Shown piece by piece: positions 7,629 to 14,374 of a stretch of 17,842 nt of DNA. The first letter of the stretch is position 1. Each line of letters opens with the position of its first letter. The stretch comes from Deltaproteobacteria bacterium. GTDB lineage: Bacteria; Desulfobacterota; JAFDIG01. A program made the translations under genes and the position numbers. The stretch lies in NCBI GenBank assembly GCA_019308145.1, contig JAFDIG010000026.1:1-17842 (forward strand), given 5' to 3'. The notes below the pieces were generated by a model. It was given only the letters and a program-made list of their open reading frames with translations, was not told the DNA's origin and made no database searches.

Positions 7629-8696
7629 CTAATTTTCTAAAAAACCTTTTATTTTTAAATATTCTGCATTTAAAATTGCAGCCCCTGCTGCTCCTCTTAT
7701 AGTGTTATGAGTTAAGATATAAAATTTATAATCTAAAATTGGACAGCGACGAATACGGCCTATTGTGCAAACCATTCCTTTATCTCTTTCTCTATCAAAG
7801 CGAGGCTGGGGCCTATCTTTTTCATCAAGAACCACTATAGGTTTTGTAGGCGAAAAAGGGAGGTTTAATCCATTTAGAGGATTAAAATTTTTAAGTGTAG
7901 AAACAAGGTCATCAATAGAGGCTTTTTCAATTAATGATAAGCTAACAGCTTCTAAGTGGCCATCTTTTACATTTACCCTATTGCAAGAAGCACTTATTTT
8001 GATATCAGCAAAATGGAACTTACCATTTTTATAATCCCCAAGAATTTTTAATGGTTCAGTTTCTACTTTTTCTTCTTCCCCTGAAATAAAAGGAATAACA
8101 TTATCAATAATATCCATGGAAGCAACTCCTGGATATCCAGCCCCACTTAACGCCTGCATTGTTGTAACAATAATTCTATCGATTCCATATCTTTTATGCA
8201 AAGGAGCTATACCTAATACTAATCCTATCGTAGAACAGTTAGGATTTGTTACAATAAAACCTTTAGAATCATTTTTTTTCTTCTGATAAACAATCGAATC
8301 AAGATGTTCACTATTTACTTCTGGGATTAAAAGGGGCACATCATCATCCATTCTATGGTTTTTTGAATTACTACTAACAATATAACCAGCTTTTGCAAAG
8401 TTTTCTTCAATAGGCCCAGCAACAGATGAATCAAGAGCAGAAAAAACTAATTTGCAATCAAGGTTAGGTTGGCACTCTTTTAATACCATTTTCCTAATCT
8501 TTTCTGGTATAGGCGTTTCAAGTTTCCATCTGGAAACCATTACATTTTCATATCTCCTTTTGGCGGATCTTTCTGAAGCAGCGATTTCGGTAATTTCAAA
8601 CCAAGGATGATTTTCAAGGAGCTGAATAAAACGTTGCCCAACCATACCGGTAGCACCTAAAATTCCGACTGGTATTTTATCCATCCTTACCCCCAT
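7629..8696 (-). CDS. asd: Aspartate-semialdehyde dehydrogenase, archaeal/fungal type
   Basis: Reduces aspartyl-4-phosphate to aspartate-4-semialdehyde with NADPH, the branch point to lysine/diaminopimelate, threonine and methionine. The NADP-binding motif GATGMVGQRF is at residues 14-23, the catalytic Cys154 sits in NPNCST, and the His base is likely H247 in SCNRVNVKDGHLE. The 355-residue length and the WKLETPIPE, SGAGYPGVASMD and HNTIRGAAGAA motifs fit the archaeal/fungal-type branch, not the E. coli type. The start at 8696 is the longest option. The second Met (8684) is preceded by GGGGGTAAGG and gives MDKIPVGILGATG, the usual N-terminus for this family, so it may be the true start. The gene stands alone, and yihY converges on it. 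Confidence 0.93.
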   Translation of the reverse strand: MGVRMDKIPVGILGATGMVGQRFIQLLENHPWFEITEIAASERSAKRRYENVMVSRWKLETPIPEKIRKMVLKECQPNLDCKLVFSALDSSVAGPIEENFAKAGYIVSSNSKNHRMDDDVPLLIPEVNSEHLDSIVYQKKKNDSKGFIVTNPNCSTIGLVLGIAPLHKRYGIDRIIVTTMQALSGAGYPGVASMDIIDNVIPFISGEEEKVETEPLKILGDYKNGKFHFADIKISASCNRVNVKDGHLEAVSLSLIEKASIDDLVSTLKNFNPLNGLNLPFSPTKPIVVLDEKDRPQPRFDRERDKGMVCTIGRIRRCPILDYKFYILTHNTIRGAAGAAILNAEYLKIKGFLEN

Positions 8697-8732
8697 AAAC
8701 TTTTTTAAGTGTTTTCTATATCATTCTTTATA

Positions 8733-8830
8733 TTAGAGATCAACTAATTTTCTTGCAACATTCCAAATAATATTTAAATTAATGTCATCCGAAAATTTGA
8801 AGGTAAAGTCATTAAAGAGATTGTAATTAA
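8733..8830 (-). pseudogene. Possible C-terminal gene fragment upstream of asd
   Basis: A minus-strand frame with no start codon reads FNDFTFKFSDDINLNIIWNV and then ARKLVDL before TAA at 8733-8735. The last part resembles a real protein end, and the frame stays open for about 46 codons back to about 8875. However, the upstream part overlaps the hairpin at 8853-8872, and the DNA is very AT-rich. I recognise no family. It may be a degraded gene or a chance frame. Nothing else is evident in 8697-8917 apart from that hairpin. Confidence 0.15.
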
Positions 8831-8852
8831 ATAGAGGATTATAAATATCAAA

Positions 8853-8872
8853 AGGTTTTATAAAGAAAACCT
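8853..8872 (-). terminator. Probable terminator after leuB
   Basis: Read on the minus strand, AGGTTTT pairs with AAAACCT over a 6-nt loop and is followed by TTTTGATATTT, 45 bp beyond the leuB stop. The stem is short (7 bp) and AT-rich, so it is a modest candidate. Confidence 0.4.
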
Positions 8873-8917
8873 CATAATATTAAAAAGTTAAGAAACAAGA
8901 AACTTTTGTTTTGTGGG

Positions 8918-9979
8918 CTAAACAGAGGCGGCTTCTGCTACCATATCGCCGACCTCGGTTGTAGAGTAACCCATCTTGCCAGCTGATAGATCCTTAATTT
9001 TAGACAGGGCAAACATTATACCCTTTTCTACCTTTGAAGCAGCCTTTTCCTCACCCAAATACTCAAGCATCATTTGCAAAGCACTTATTGCAGCTAAAGG
9101 GTTAATAACATTTTTCCCTGCATATTTTGGTGCAGACCCCCCTATTGGCTCAAACATGGATACACCTTCAGGATTGATATTTCCACCTGCGGCTATACCC
9201 ATACCACCCTGAATCATAGCCCCTAAATCTGTTATGATGTCTCCAAACATATTGTCAGTAACAATAACATCAAACCATTCTGGGTTTTTTACCATCCACA
9301 TGCAGGTAGCATCAACATGAGCATAATCAGTCGTAATATCTGGATATTCTTTTGCTATTTCATAAAAGGCTCGCTCCCAAAGATCAAAGGCATAGGTTAA
9401 GACATTGGTTTTACCACAAAGGGTAAGTTTTTTTGCCTTATTCCTCTTTTTAGTTAACTCAAAGGCATATCTTAAACATCTTTCTACCCCTTTTCTCGTG
9501 TTGATCGATTCCTGTATTGCGATCTCATCAGGTGTTCCTTTTTTTAAAAACCCTCCAGCTCCAACATAAAGACCTTCAGTATTTTCCCTTACTACTACAA
9601 AGTCTATATCATCAGGTCCTTTATCTTTAAGAGGAGTTTCAACATTAGGATATAATTTTACAGGTCTCAAATTAATATATTGATCAAGAGAAAATCTAAG
9701 TTTTAAAAGTATTCCTTTTTCTAATATTCCTGGCTTTACATCAGGATGACCTATTGCACCTAAATATATTACATCCATCTTGCGAAGTTCTTCTAAAACT
9801 GAACCAGGTAATGTTTCACCACTCTTTAAGTATCTTTCACCACCAAGGTCATAATGATGTAATGTATATTGAAATCCCTCTGCTTTAGCAACAGAAGAGA
9901 GTACTTTTATTCCTTGCTCAATAACTTCTGGACCTGTTCCATCACCAGGTATTACTGCTATTTGGTAAGCTTTTTTCAT
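8918..9979 (-). CDS. leuB: 3-Isopropylmalate dehydrogenase (beta-decarboxylating dehydrogenase family)
   Basis: An NAD-dependent beta-decarboxylating dehydrogenase, most likely oxidising 3-isopropylmalate to 2-ketoisocaproate in leucine synthesis. The 353 residues start with IAVIPGDGTGPEV. They carry the substrate helix ILLKLRFSLDQYINLRPVKL, the catalytic Tyr138 in VVRENTEGLYVG, Lys190 in LCGKTNVLTYA, metal-binding aspartates in DVIVTDNMFGDIITDLGA, and the nucleotide loop MFEPIGGSAPKYAGKN. The ILLKLRFxLDxYINLRP form resembles the actinobacterial-style LeuB, not the ELLxLR form of E. coli LeuB. Related enzymes act on isocitrate, homoisocitrate or tartrate, so the substrate is inferred. AGGGAAAG precedes the ATG. 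It is the last gene of a likely three-gene unit, 19 bp after the 112-residue protein. leuC and leuD are not in the window. Confidence 0.83.
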   Translation of the reverse strand: MKKAYQIAVIPGDGTGPEVIEQGIKVLSSVAKAEGFQYTLHHYDLGGERYLKSGETLPGSVLEELRKMDVIYLGAIGHPDVKPGILEKGILLKLRFSLDQYINLRPVKLYPNVETPLKDKGPDDIDFVVVRENTEGLYVGAGGFLKKGTPDEIAIQESINTRKGVERCLRYAFELTKKRNKAKKLTLCGKTNVLTYAFDLWERAFYEIAKEYPDITTDYAHVDATCMWMVKNPEWFDVIVTDNMFGDIITDLGAMIQGGMGIAAGGNINPEGVSMFEPIGGSAPKYAGKNVINPLAAISALQMMLEYLGEEKAASKVEKGIMFALSKIKDLSAGKMGYSTTEVGDMVAEAASV

Positions 9980-9998
9980 AAACTTTCCCTTTCTTTAC

Positions 9999-10337
9999 TT
10001 AATGACTTTCAATCTCGTCATCCACTATTTTTTGAGGTGGGTTACGATAATTAAATATTTTTATCTGGCCAGTATTTAAAATAATAACACGTATTTTATA
10101 AGGGCTTACTAACCTTACAATAGCTTGCATTCCTTTTGTTATGCCAACAAACCCTTTTGCTTTTAGAGGCTTTGGATTTAAAATAAGAACCCTATAAACA
10201 TAAGGATTTACCTTTTTTATTCCCAGTATCCCATATTTGTTAAATATCGTTTCCCATATTGAGACAGCAATTCCTAAATTAACAAATATCAATAATACCA
10301 AGATAATAATAAAGGATGAAAATATTTTTTTAATCAT
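9999..10337 (-). CDS. Hypothetical membrane-anchored small protein (112 aa)
   Basis: I do not recognise a family. One N-terminal hydrophobic segment (about 7-28, FSSFIIILVLLIFVNLGIAV) is preceded by two lysines, suggesting a signal anchor or uncleaved signal peptide. The rest, about 80 residues, is predicted outside the cytoplasm and is rich in beta-branched residues (VYRVLILNP, YKIRVIILNTGQIKIFNY). It has no cysteine and no obvious catalytic motif. It lies 12 bp after the 76-residue small-protein gene and 19 bp before leuB on the same strand, so the three are probably cotranscribed. The tight spacing and clean open frame support a real gene. A link to leucine synthesis is not implied. Confidence 0.6.
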   Translation of the reverse strand: MIKKIFSSFIIILVLLIFVNLGIAVSIWETIFNKYGILGIKKVNPYVYRVLILNPKPLKAKGFVGITKGMQAIVRLVSPYKIRVIILNTGQIKIFNYRNPPQKIVDDEIESH

Positions 10338-10349
10338 TGTTTTATTATT

Positions 10350-10580
10350 TTATTTTGTGCTTTTACTTATCTTTTTTAACTTTTTACCTATCTCTTCCAA
10401 TTTTTTTGAAGTTTCTTTAGCAATGGATTGACTCTTTTTTTGAATCTCTACTAACCTTTTTTCAAACGTATTCATTCCACCTGTTCTATTATATGCTATA
10501 ATAGATATTATTAAAGCAATAATTGAAATGATAAGAGCTAAGGTAGAAGTAAGATTTCCTTTTTGATTAAACTTCTTCAT
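10350..10580 (-). CDS. Hypothetical small membrane protein with amphipathic/coiled-coil tail (76 aa)
   Basis: I do not recognise a family. A strongly hydrophobic segment (about 11-30, STLALIISIIALIISIIAYN) follows a short basic N-terminus. After it comes a lysine- and glutamate-rich region (about 37-76, including KRLVEIQKKSQSIAKETSKK) with heptad-like spacing, suggesting a helical or coiled-coil tail that could extend from the membrane. It is the first gene of the putative unit with the 112-residue protein and leuB. No good Shine-Dalgarno sequence is seen before the ATG. A promoter-like TTGACT lies about 30 bp upstream with only a weak -10 (TAAAAA), too close to the start to be convincing. 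It could be a small anchor or scaffold protein, but there is no evidence for a specific role. Confidence 0.5.
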   Translation of the reverse strand: MKKFNQKGNLTSTLALIISIIALIISIIAYNRTGGMNTFEKRLVEIQKKSQSIAKETSKKLEEIGKKLKKISKSTK

Positions 10581-10649
10581 GTTTTTATTTTTACCAAAAA
10601 TTTATTATTTAGTCAAACATTTTCCTTTTTTCAGTTTATTACAAAAATA

Positions 10650-10692
10650 TAGACAACAAGGGAAATAGCAATTTAAATATCCTTTTTGTCTA
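10650..10692. repeat. Inverted repeat between the AIR-synthase-like gene and the small membrane proteins
   Basis: TAGACAACAAGG (10650-10661) and CCTTTTTGTCTA (10681-10692) form a 12-bp stem with one mismatch and a 19-nt loop. On the minus strand it is followed by TATTTTTGT, so it might terminate transcription from the upstream AIR-synthase-like gene, although it lies about 120 bp past that stop. The remaining sequence in 10581-10812 shows nothing clear. Confidence 0.4.
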
Positions 10693-10812
10693 CAACTTCG
10701 GAAGAAGTGCCAGCAAAAGAAGGATTTTACTAAATATTTAATTATAATAAAAAAATGTTAGGTGTAATTCATATTTTTTTAGGAAGTTTCTTAAATAGTG
10801 ATAGAAAAAATT

Positions 10813-11829
10813 TCAAAAAAGTTTTGTGATTTCATCCCTTTCAAATTTAGGGAAAGGGATAGCCCCTTTTTTAGTTATTGCAATTACTTTTCCATCTCCT
10901 TCAACTATTTTGCCAATAGGGGTGATCAATATCTTTTCTTTAGAGAATCTATTTATAATGGCTGATTCATTTTTTGCTGATGTAGTGATCAAAAGAGAAC
11001 CAGAAGCAAGGAGTCCAAATGGATTAATTTTAAATGGTTCACAAAGGATTTTTGCCTCTGGAAGCATTGGGATTTTTTCAATATCTACTATAATATTTAC
11101 ATTAGAAGCAGAAGCAAGTTCATAAAGTCCTGTTGATATACCCCCTTCTGTTGGGTCGTGCATACTTGTTATTTTAGCTGTTTCATTTGCGATAATTGCT
11201 TCTTTTGCTACAGATATCCCTGGGTTATAAATATATTTAGATGCTTTTTTAATAACAGGGAGAGATACTCCTTTTTTTAAAAGTAAATCTTTTTTTTCTT
11301 TTGCTATAACAGCCACCCCCTCAATAGGGATTACTTTTGTTAGAAAAAGGATATCCCCTGGCTTTGCACCTGATGAGCTGATAAGCTTTTCTCTTTTAAC
11401 CTCTCCTATCATTTGCCCAACTGTTATCACCCTATCTAACCCATAAGTTATCTCACTATGACCACCAATAAGGGCAATGTTGTAATTTTTACATGTTATA
11501 TATACATCAGAAAAGATAGAATCAACCAACTTAGTATTTGTTTGTTTTTCAGGGAGCAGAAGAGTTATTGAAAACCATTTTGGAATAGCACCCATTGTTA
11601 CAACATCATTCATATTGATTACAACAGTATAATATCCGATCCTATCAGTAGCAAACGTTATGGGATCAGTTGAAACAACCAAAACCATGTCACCCATTTC
11701 TATTGCTGCAGCATCTTCTCCTATTTGAGGACCAATTATCAACCTTTTATCATCTGTTTTATATTTTAAAAGAAGGGATGAAAGTATGCTATTTTTAACC
11801 TTTCCTACTGAAAGTGTCTCTTTTATCAA
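10813..11829 (-). CDS. HypE-like AIR synthase family protein
   Basis: A 338-residue member of the AIR synthase/PurM superfamily, whose ATP-dependent enzymes include PurM, ThiL, SelD and HypE. The N-terminal domain has IGPQIGEDAAAI (32-43), VVSTDPITF (51-59), MNDVVTMGAIPKWF (73-86) and LIGGHSEITYG (120-130). The C-terminal domain has MHDPTEGGISTGLYELA (from 223) and NPFGLLASGSLLI. The overall order matches HypE, the hydrogenase-maturation protein. HypE normally ends in PRIC, whose Cys carries the nitrile precursor. This protein ends KFERDEITKLF without a terminal Cys, so it cannot be a canonical HypE. It is better called HypE-related with unknown substrate. Start support is strong: AGGAGG lies 9 bp before the ATG. 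No hydrogenase or other hyp genes are nearby. The DUF4301 gene lies 71 bp upstream on the same strand. Confidence 0.85.
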   Translation of the reverse strand: MIKETLSVGKVKNSILSSLLLKYKTDDKRLIIGPQIGEDAAAIEMGDMVLVVSTDPITFATDRIGYYTVVINMNDVVTMGAIPKWFSITLLLPEKQTNTKLVDSIFSDVYITCKNYNIALIGGHSEITYGLDRVITVGQMIGEVKREKLISSSGAKPGDILFLTKVIPIEGVAVIAKEKKDLLLKKGVSLPVIKKASKYIYNPGISVAKEAIIANETAKITSMHDPTEGGISTGLYELASASNVNIIVDIEKIPMLPEAKILCEPFKINPFGLLASGSLLITTSAKNESAIINRFSKEKILITPIGKIVEGDGKVIAITKKGAIPFPKFERDEITKLF

Positions 11830-11867
11830 ATTAAGCCTCCTTTATTAATTGTTCTGCTTAAAAGTTT

Positions 11868-11907
11868 TTAATTGTCTGCAAAAGAAAAATAAAATCTGGA
11901 CTAATTA
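11868..11907. repeat. Diverged copy C of the dispersed palindromic repeat
   Basis: TTAATTGTCTGC, then AAAAGAAAAAT (11879-11889), then TCTGGACTAATTA. The 11-bp core and the CTAATTA end match the copy at 6144-6187 in the same order and nearly the same spacing, but the arms here pair poorly. The stop codon of the DUF4301 gene (11901-11903) lies inside it. This suggests that the element inserted at, or was captured by, the end of that gene. Confidence 0.4.
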
Positions 11908-13478
11908 CTCTGATGTCTCTCTCTTAAAAGGTCGTTTACAATTTTTACAGGATTAAAGGTTTCAATAGGCACTTCAACAAAAACAGTTGTCCAGTAAGCC
12001 ATTGCACCATTCCATAGTCCTGGAAGCTCCAATGCTTTAAGTTTCATCCCTTCCTTAAACTTTATTGATATAAATACTGACGAGTGGTCTGCAAACTTGG
12101 TCAGATCAAATTTTTCACCCTTATAATTTCTTATTCCACATACAATATCCACAGGATTAAAATGGGTAGAGGAATTAAAAATCTTTTTTTGTTTATCAGA
12201 ACTCATATCGATTTGTGAAGACTCTATGATTTGCAGGGTAGGGGTTGAATCATAACCTTCCACCCAGAAAGGGCCTCCACCTGGCTCACCTTCATTTTTT
12301 ACCATTCCACATACCCTAATAGGGCGGTTTAATCTTTCATAAATATAACTTTCCTTTTCTTTTTTAGAAAAAAGAGCAAAATTTTGAGGAAAAATAATGT
12401 TTAGCTTCCCTTTGGAAAATAAAATCAATTCATTTAACTCTTTATCATCCAATTCATCTTTTTCTATTTTTTTGAGATAATTAAATATTTTTTCTTGAAG
12501 ATATATAAGGTAACCTGCTAAGACCTTTTTATACTTGGTTTCTATTGGTTTATATCTATCGGTTGTTACATTATCGATATTTTTTATAAAGATAAAATCT
12601 GCATTTATGGAATTGAGATTTTTTAAAAGTGCTCCATGGCCACCAGGCCTAAAGAGTAATCTTTTATTTTTATCACGTATTGGATGATTGTTCATATCAA
12701 CTGCAATGGTATTAGTAGATGGCTCTTGCATAGAAAAGTCTGTATTTAAAACAAGATTAAACCTTTTTTCATATAGATTTTTTATATTTTTATAAAAGGA
12801 TTTTACTATCTTCTCATGTTCTGGCAAAATAGTAAAATGGAGATTTATTTGATTATCTCTATTTTTTATATATAGAGTGGCTTCAACTATATGTTCTTCT
12901 AAAGCAGTGCGGATATGATCGGGATATGCATGAAATTTTATCAAAGCTTTTGGCAGATGACCATAATTTAGCCCATCAGAGGTGAGAAGATATCGCAAAA
13001 TTTCACCATAAATGCCTTTATTAATTTCTTCTTCTATACTCAATTTATGTTGAGCCATGATGTGGTTAAGATCTTGATAAAAAGGAAATCTTTTAATTGA
13101 ATAAGCAAATTCTAAGAATTCCTTATATTGTTTATCCTTGTTTTCTAATGGTTTGATATCATCTATCTTTGCAGGATAATGATGATTATAAATAGTAAAA
13201 AGAGACCTAAACATCCTACTTGCAGCACCAGATGCTGGAACAAATTTAATAAAATCATACTGTTTTAATCTTTCTTTATAAAGGTTTATAATTTTAACCA
13301 TTTCAGTTTCAGATATTGCTACTATACCATCTCCAATGGTCGCGGGCTTAACAATTTTTAAAAAGGGTGCACCCTTTTTAAAGAGTTCTATTTCAGTTAA
13401 AAGATCATCAAGCTTCTTTCCCATATCTTTTATTTGAATTATATCCCTATCACTAAAGATATCTTTTGATATCATCAT
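11901..13478 (-). CDS. DUF4301 family protein, nucleotidyltransferase-like
   Basis: A 525-residue soluble protein that I assign to DUF4301. FVPASGAASRMF (79-90) resembles the nucleotide-binding signature of sugar-nucleotidyltransferase (GT-A) folds. LLFRPGGHGALLKNLN (274-289) resembles the KPxGHGxLL loop of UDP-sugar pyrophosphorylases. FIFIKNIDNVTTD (296-308) fits the metal-binding beta-strand region of that fold. The C-terminal half has MVKNEGEPGGGPFWV and a conserved-looking HFNPVDIVCGIRNYKG. An NTP-sugar or related transferase is an inference; the family has no assigned function that I know. The start is well supported: AAGGAG lies about 7 bp before ATGATG. It is followed 71 bp later by the HypE-like gene on the same strand. 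A 395-bp gap lies upstream of it. Confidence 0.8.
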   Translation of the reverse strand: MMISKDIFSDRDIIQIKDMGKKLDDLLTEIELFKKGAPFLKIVKPATIGDGIVAISETEMVKIINLYKERLKQYDFIKFVPASGAASRMFRSLFTIYNHHYPAKIDDIKPLENKDKQYKEFLEFAYSIKRFPFYQDLNHIMAQHKLSIEEEINKGIYGEILRYLLTSDGLNYGHLPKALIKFHAYPDHIRTALEEHIVEATLYIKNRDNQINLHFTILPEHEKIVKSFYKNIKNLYEKRFNLVLNTDFSMQEPSTNTIAVDMNNHPIRDKNKRLLFRPGGHGALLKNLNSINADFIFIKNIDNVTTDRYKPIETKYKKVLAGYLIYLQEKIFNYLKKIEKDELDDKELNELILFSKGKLNIIFPQNFALFSKKEKESYIYERLNRPIRVCGMVKNEGEPGGGPFWVEGYDSTPTLQIIESSQIDMSSDKQKKIFNSSTHFNPVDIVCGIRNYKGEKFDLTKFADHSSVFISIKFKEGMKLKALELPGLWNGAMAYWTTVFVEVPIETFNPVKIVNDLLRERHQSN

Positions 13479-13873
13479 ATCAATACTCCTTAGCTCCTTA
13501 TTTTAGTAAAATATTTTATTTTGATATTAAAAGCTGATGAAATGGATTATTATTAAAATGATATTTTTTAATTTTAAAACTATATCAAACAATGCCTTTT
13601 TTACAAAGGGTTTTTATCTAAAATATTATTCTTACAAAACCCAAAAATGTATTAAAAACCCAAAAATGTATTAGAGGTAGTTTTTAGGCTAAAAGAGAAT
13701 AAATAAAGATTATTTTCAACAAAAAAATCAATTTTTTCATACTATGAATCTATCTTTTAAATTTCTTTGCTCCGATGATAAAGGTAGGATTTTTATTTAA
13801 GGATGTAAGTAAAAAAGGATAGGATAATCAACTGATAGTGATATTAATAATAATTTTTTAATTTTTTATATTT
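13479..13873. other. 395-bp AT-rich intergenic region between iscU and the DUF4301 gene
   Basis: It presumably carries the iscU end signal and the DUF4301 promoter, but neither is clear. The only distinct structure is the 19-bp tandem duplication described separately. A short plus-strand frame ending KFLCSDDKGRIFI (ATG at 13744) has no ribosome-binding site and is not called. No RNA gene is seen. Confidence 0.6.
13636..13673. repeat. Exact 19-bp tandem duplication
   Basis: AAAACCCAAAAATGTATTA occurs twice back to back (13636-13654 and 13655-13673) with no spacer and no mismatch. Two copies without spacers are not a CRISPR. It looks like a recent replication-slippage event or a two-site binding array. 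Confidence 0.9.
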
Positions 13874-14374
13874 TTAATTATTTTTATGCATCTCTTCTTC
13901 TGCTTCTATCCAATCTTTATATTTTTCTTCTATGGTCTTTTTTTCGTGCATAATTTTTTGATGACGTTTCTTAAGTTCTTCTGGAATATTCTTTTTATTT
14001 TTTGATAAATAATCATAAATTGCTTCATCTAAAGCATCAGCTGCCAAAACTGAACAGTGGATTTTTACTGGTGGTAATCCCCCAAGAGATTCTACTATTT
14101 TAGTCTTATTAATCTTTAGCGCTTCTTTAATACTTTTCCCTTTAGCTAAATCAGTGATAACAGAGCTTGTAGCAATTGCGGCTGTGCATCCAAAGGTTTC
14201 AAATTTTATATTTGAGATTATATCTTCTCCATTTTTTTTCTTGCGAACCTTTATATAAAGCCACATTACATCACCGCAAACAATATTGCCTACCTTTCCA
14301 ATGCCATCAGGGTTTTTTATTTTCCCTTGATTATGTGGATTGCGAAAGTGCTCTATTACTTTTTTAGTATACAT
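13874..14374 (-). CDS. iscU: Fe-S cluster assembly scaffold IscU (NifU-like)
   Basis: Scaffold on which Fe-S clusters are built from sulfur delivered by IscS. The three cluster cysteines are C33 (VCGDVM, with the conserved Asp35), C63 (FGCTAAIATSS) and C107 (LPPVKIHCSVLAADA). The LPPVK motif (100-104), the site recognised by the HscA chaperone in E. coli, is intact. At 166 residues it is longer than E. coli IscU (128). The excess is a highly charged C-terminal extension from about 125 (SKNKKNIPEELKKRHQK to EAEEEMHKNN), probably helical. Its ATG overlaps the last 11 nt of iscS, so translation is coupled. No hscA, hscB or fdx follows: 395 bp of non-coding DNA and then an unrelated gene. Confidence 0.93.
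   Translation of the reverse strand: MYTKKVIEHFRNPHNQGKIKNPDGIGKVGNIVCGDVMWLYIKVRKKKNGEDIISNIKFETFGCTAAIATSSVITDLAKGKSIKEALKINKTKIVESLGGLPPVKIHCSVLAADALDEAIYDYLSKNKKNIPEELKKRHQKIMHEKKTIEEKYKDWIEAEEEMHKNN

Noticed and set aside
8918..9979. Isocitrate or tartrate dehydrogenase instead of LeuB
   Set aside because: The ILLKLRFSLDQYINLRP segment matches LeuB-like enzymes of the actinobacterial style better than the SxN phosphorylation loop of isocitrate dehydrogenase; the substrate remains an inference.
10580..10620. Promoter TTGACT-N17-TAAAAA upstream of the 76-residue protein
   Set aside because: The -10 is poor and the predicted start would fall at or beyond the ATG, requiring a leaderless transcript without support.
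10694..10716. ACAACTTCGGAAGAAGTGCC resembles a short conserved stretch of 23S rRNA (ACTTCGGGAGAAG..GTGCC)
   Set aside because: Only about 20 bp match and the flanks are AT-rich with no other rRNA similarity; a simple ACTTC/GAAGT hairpin explains it.
13636..13673. CRISPR-like direct repeats
   Set aside because: Only two adjacent copies with no spacers and no cas genes.
13744..13800. Short plus-strand frame MNLSFKFLCSDDKGRIFI
   Set aside because: Eighteen codons, no ribosome-binding site and no family; upstream in-frame extension is also short and start-less.
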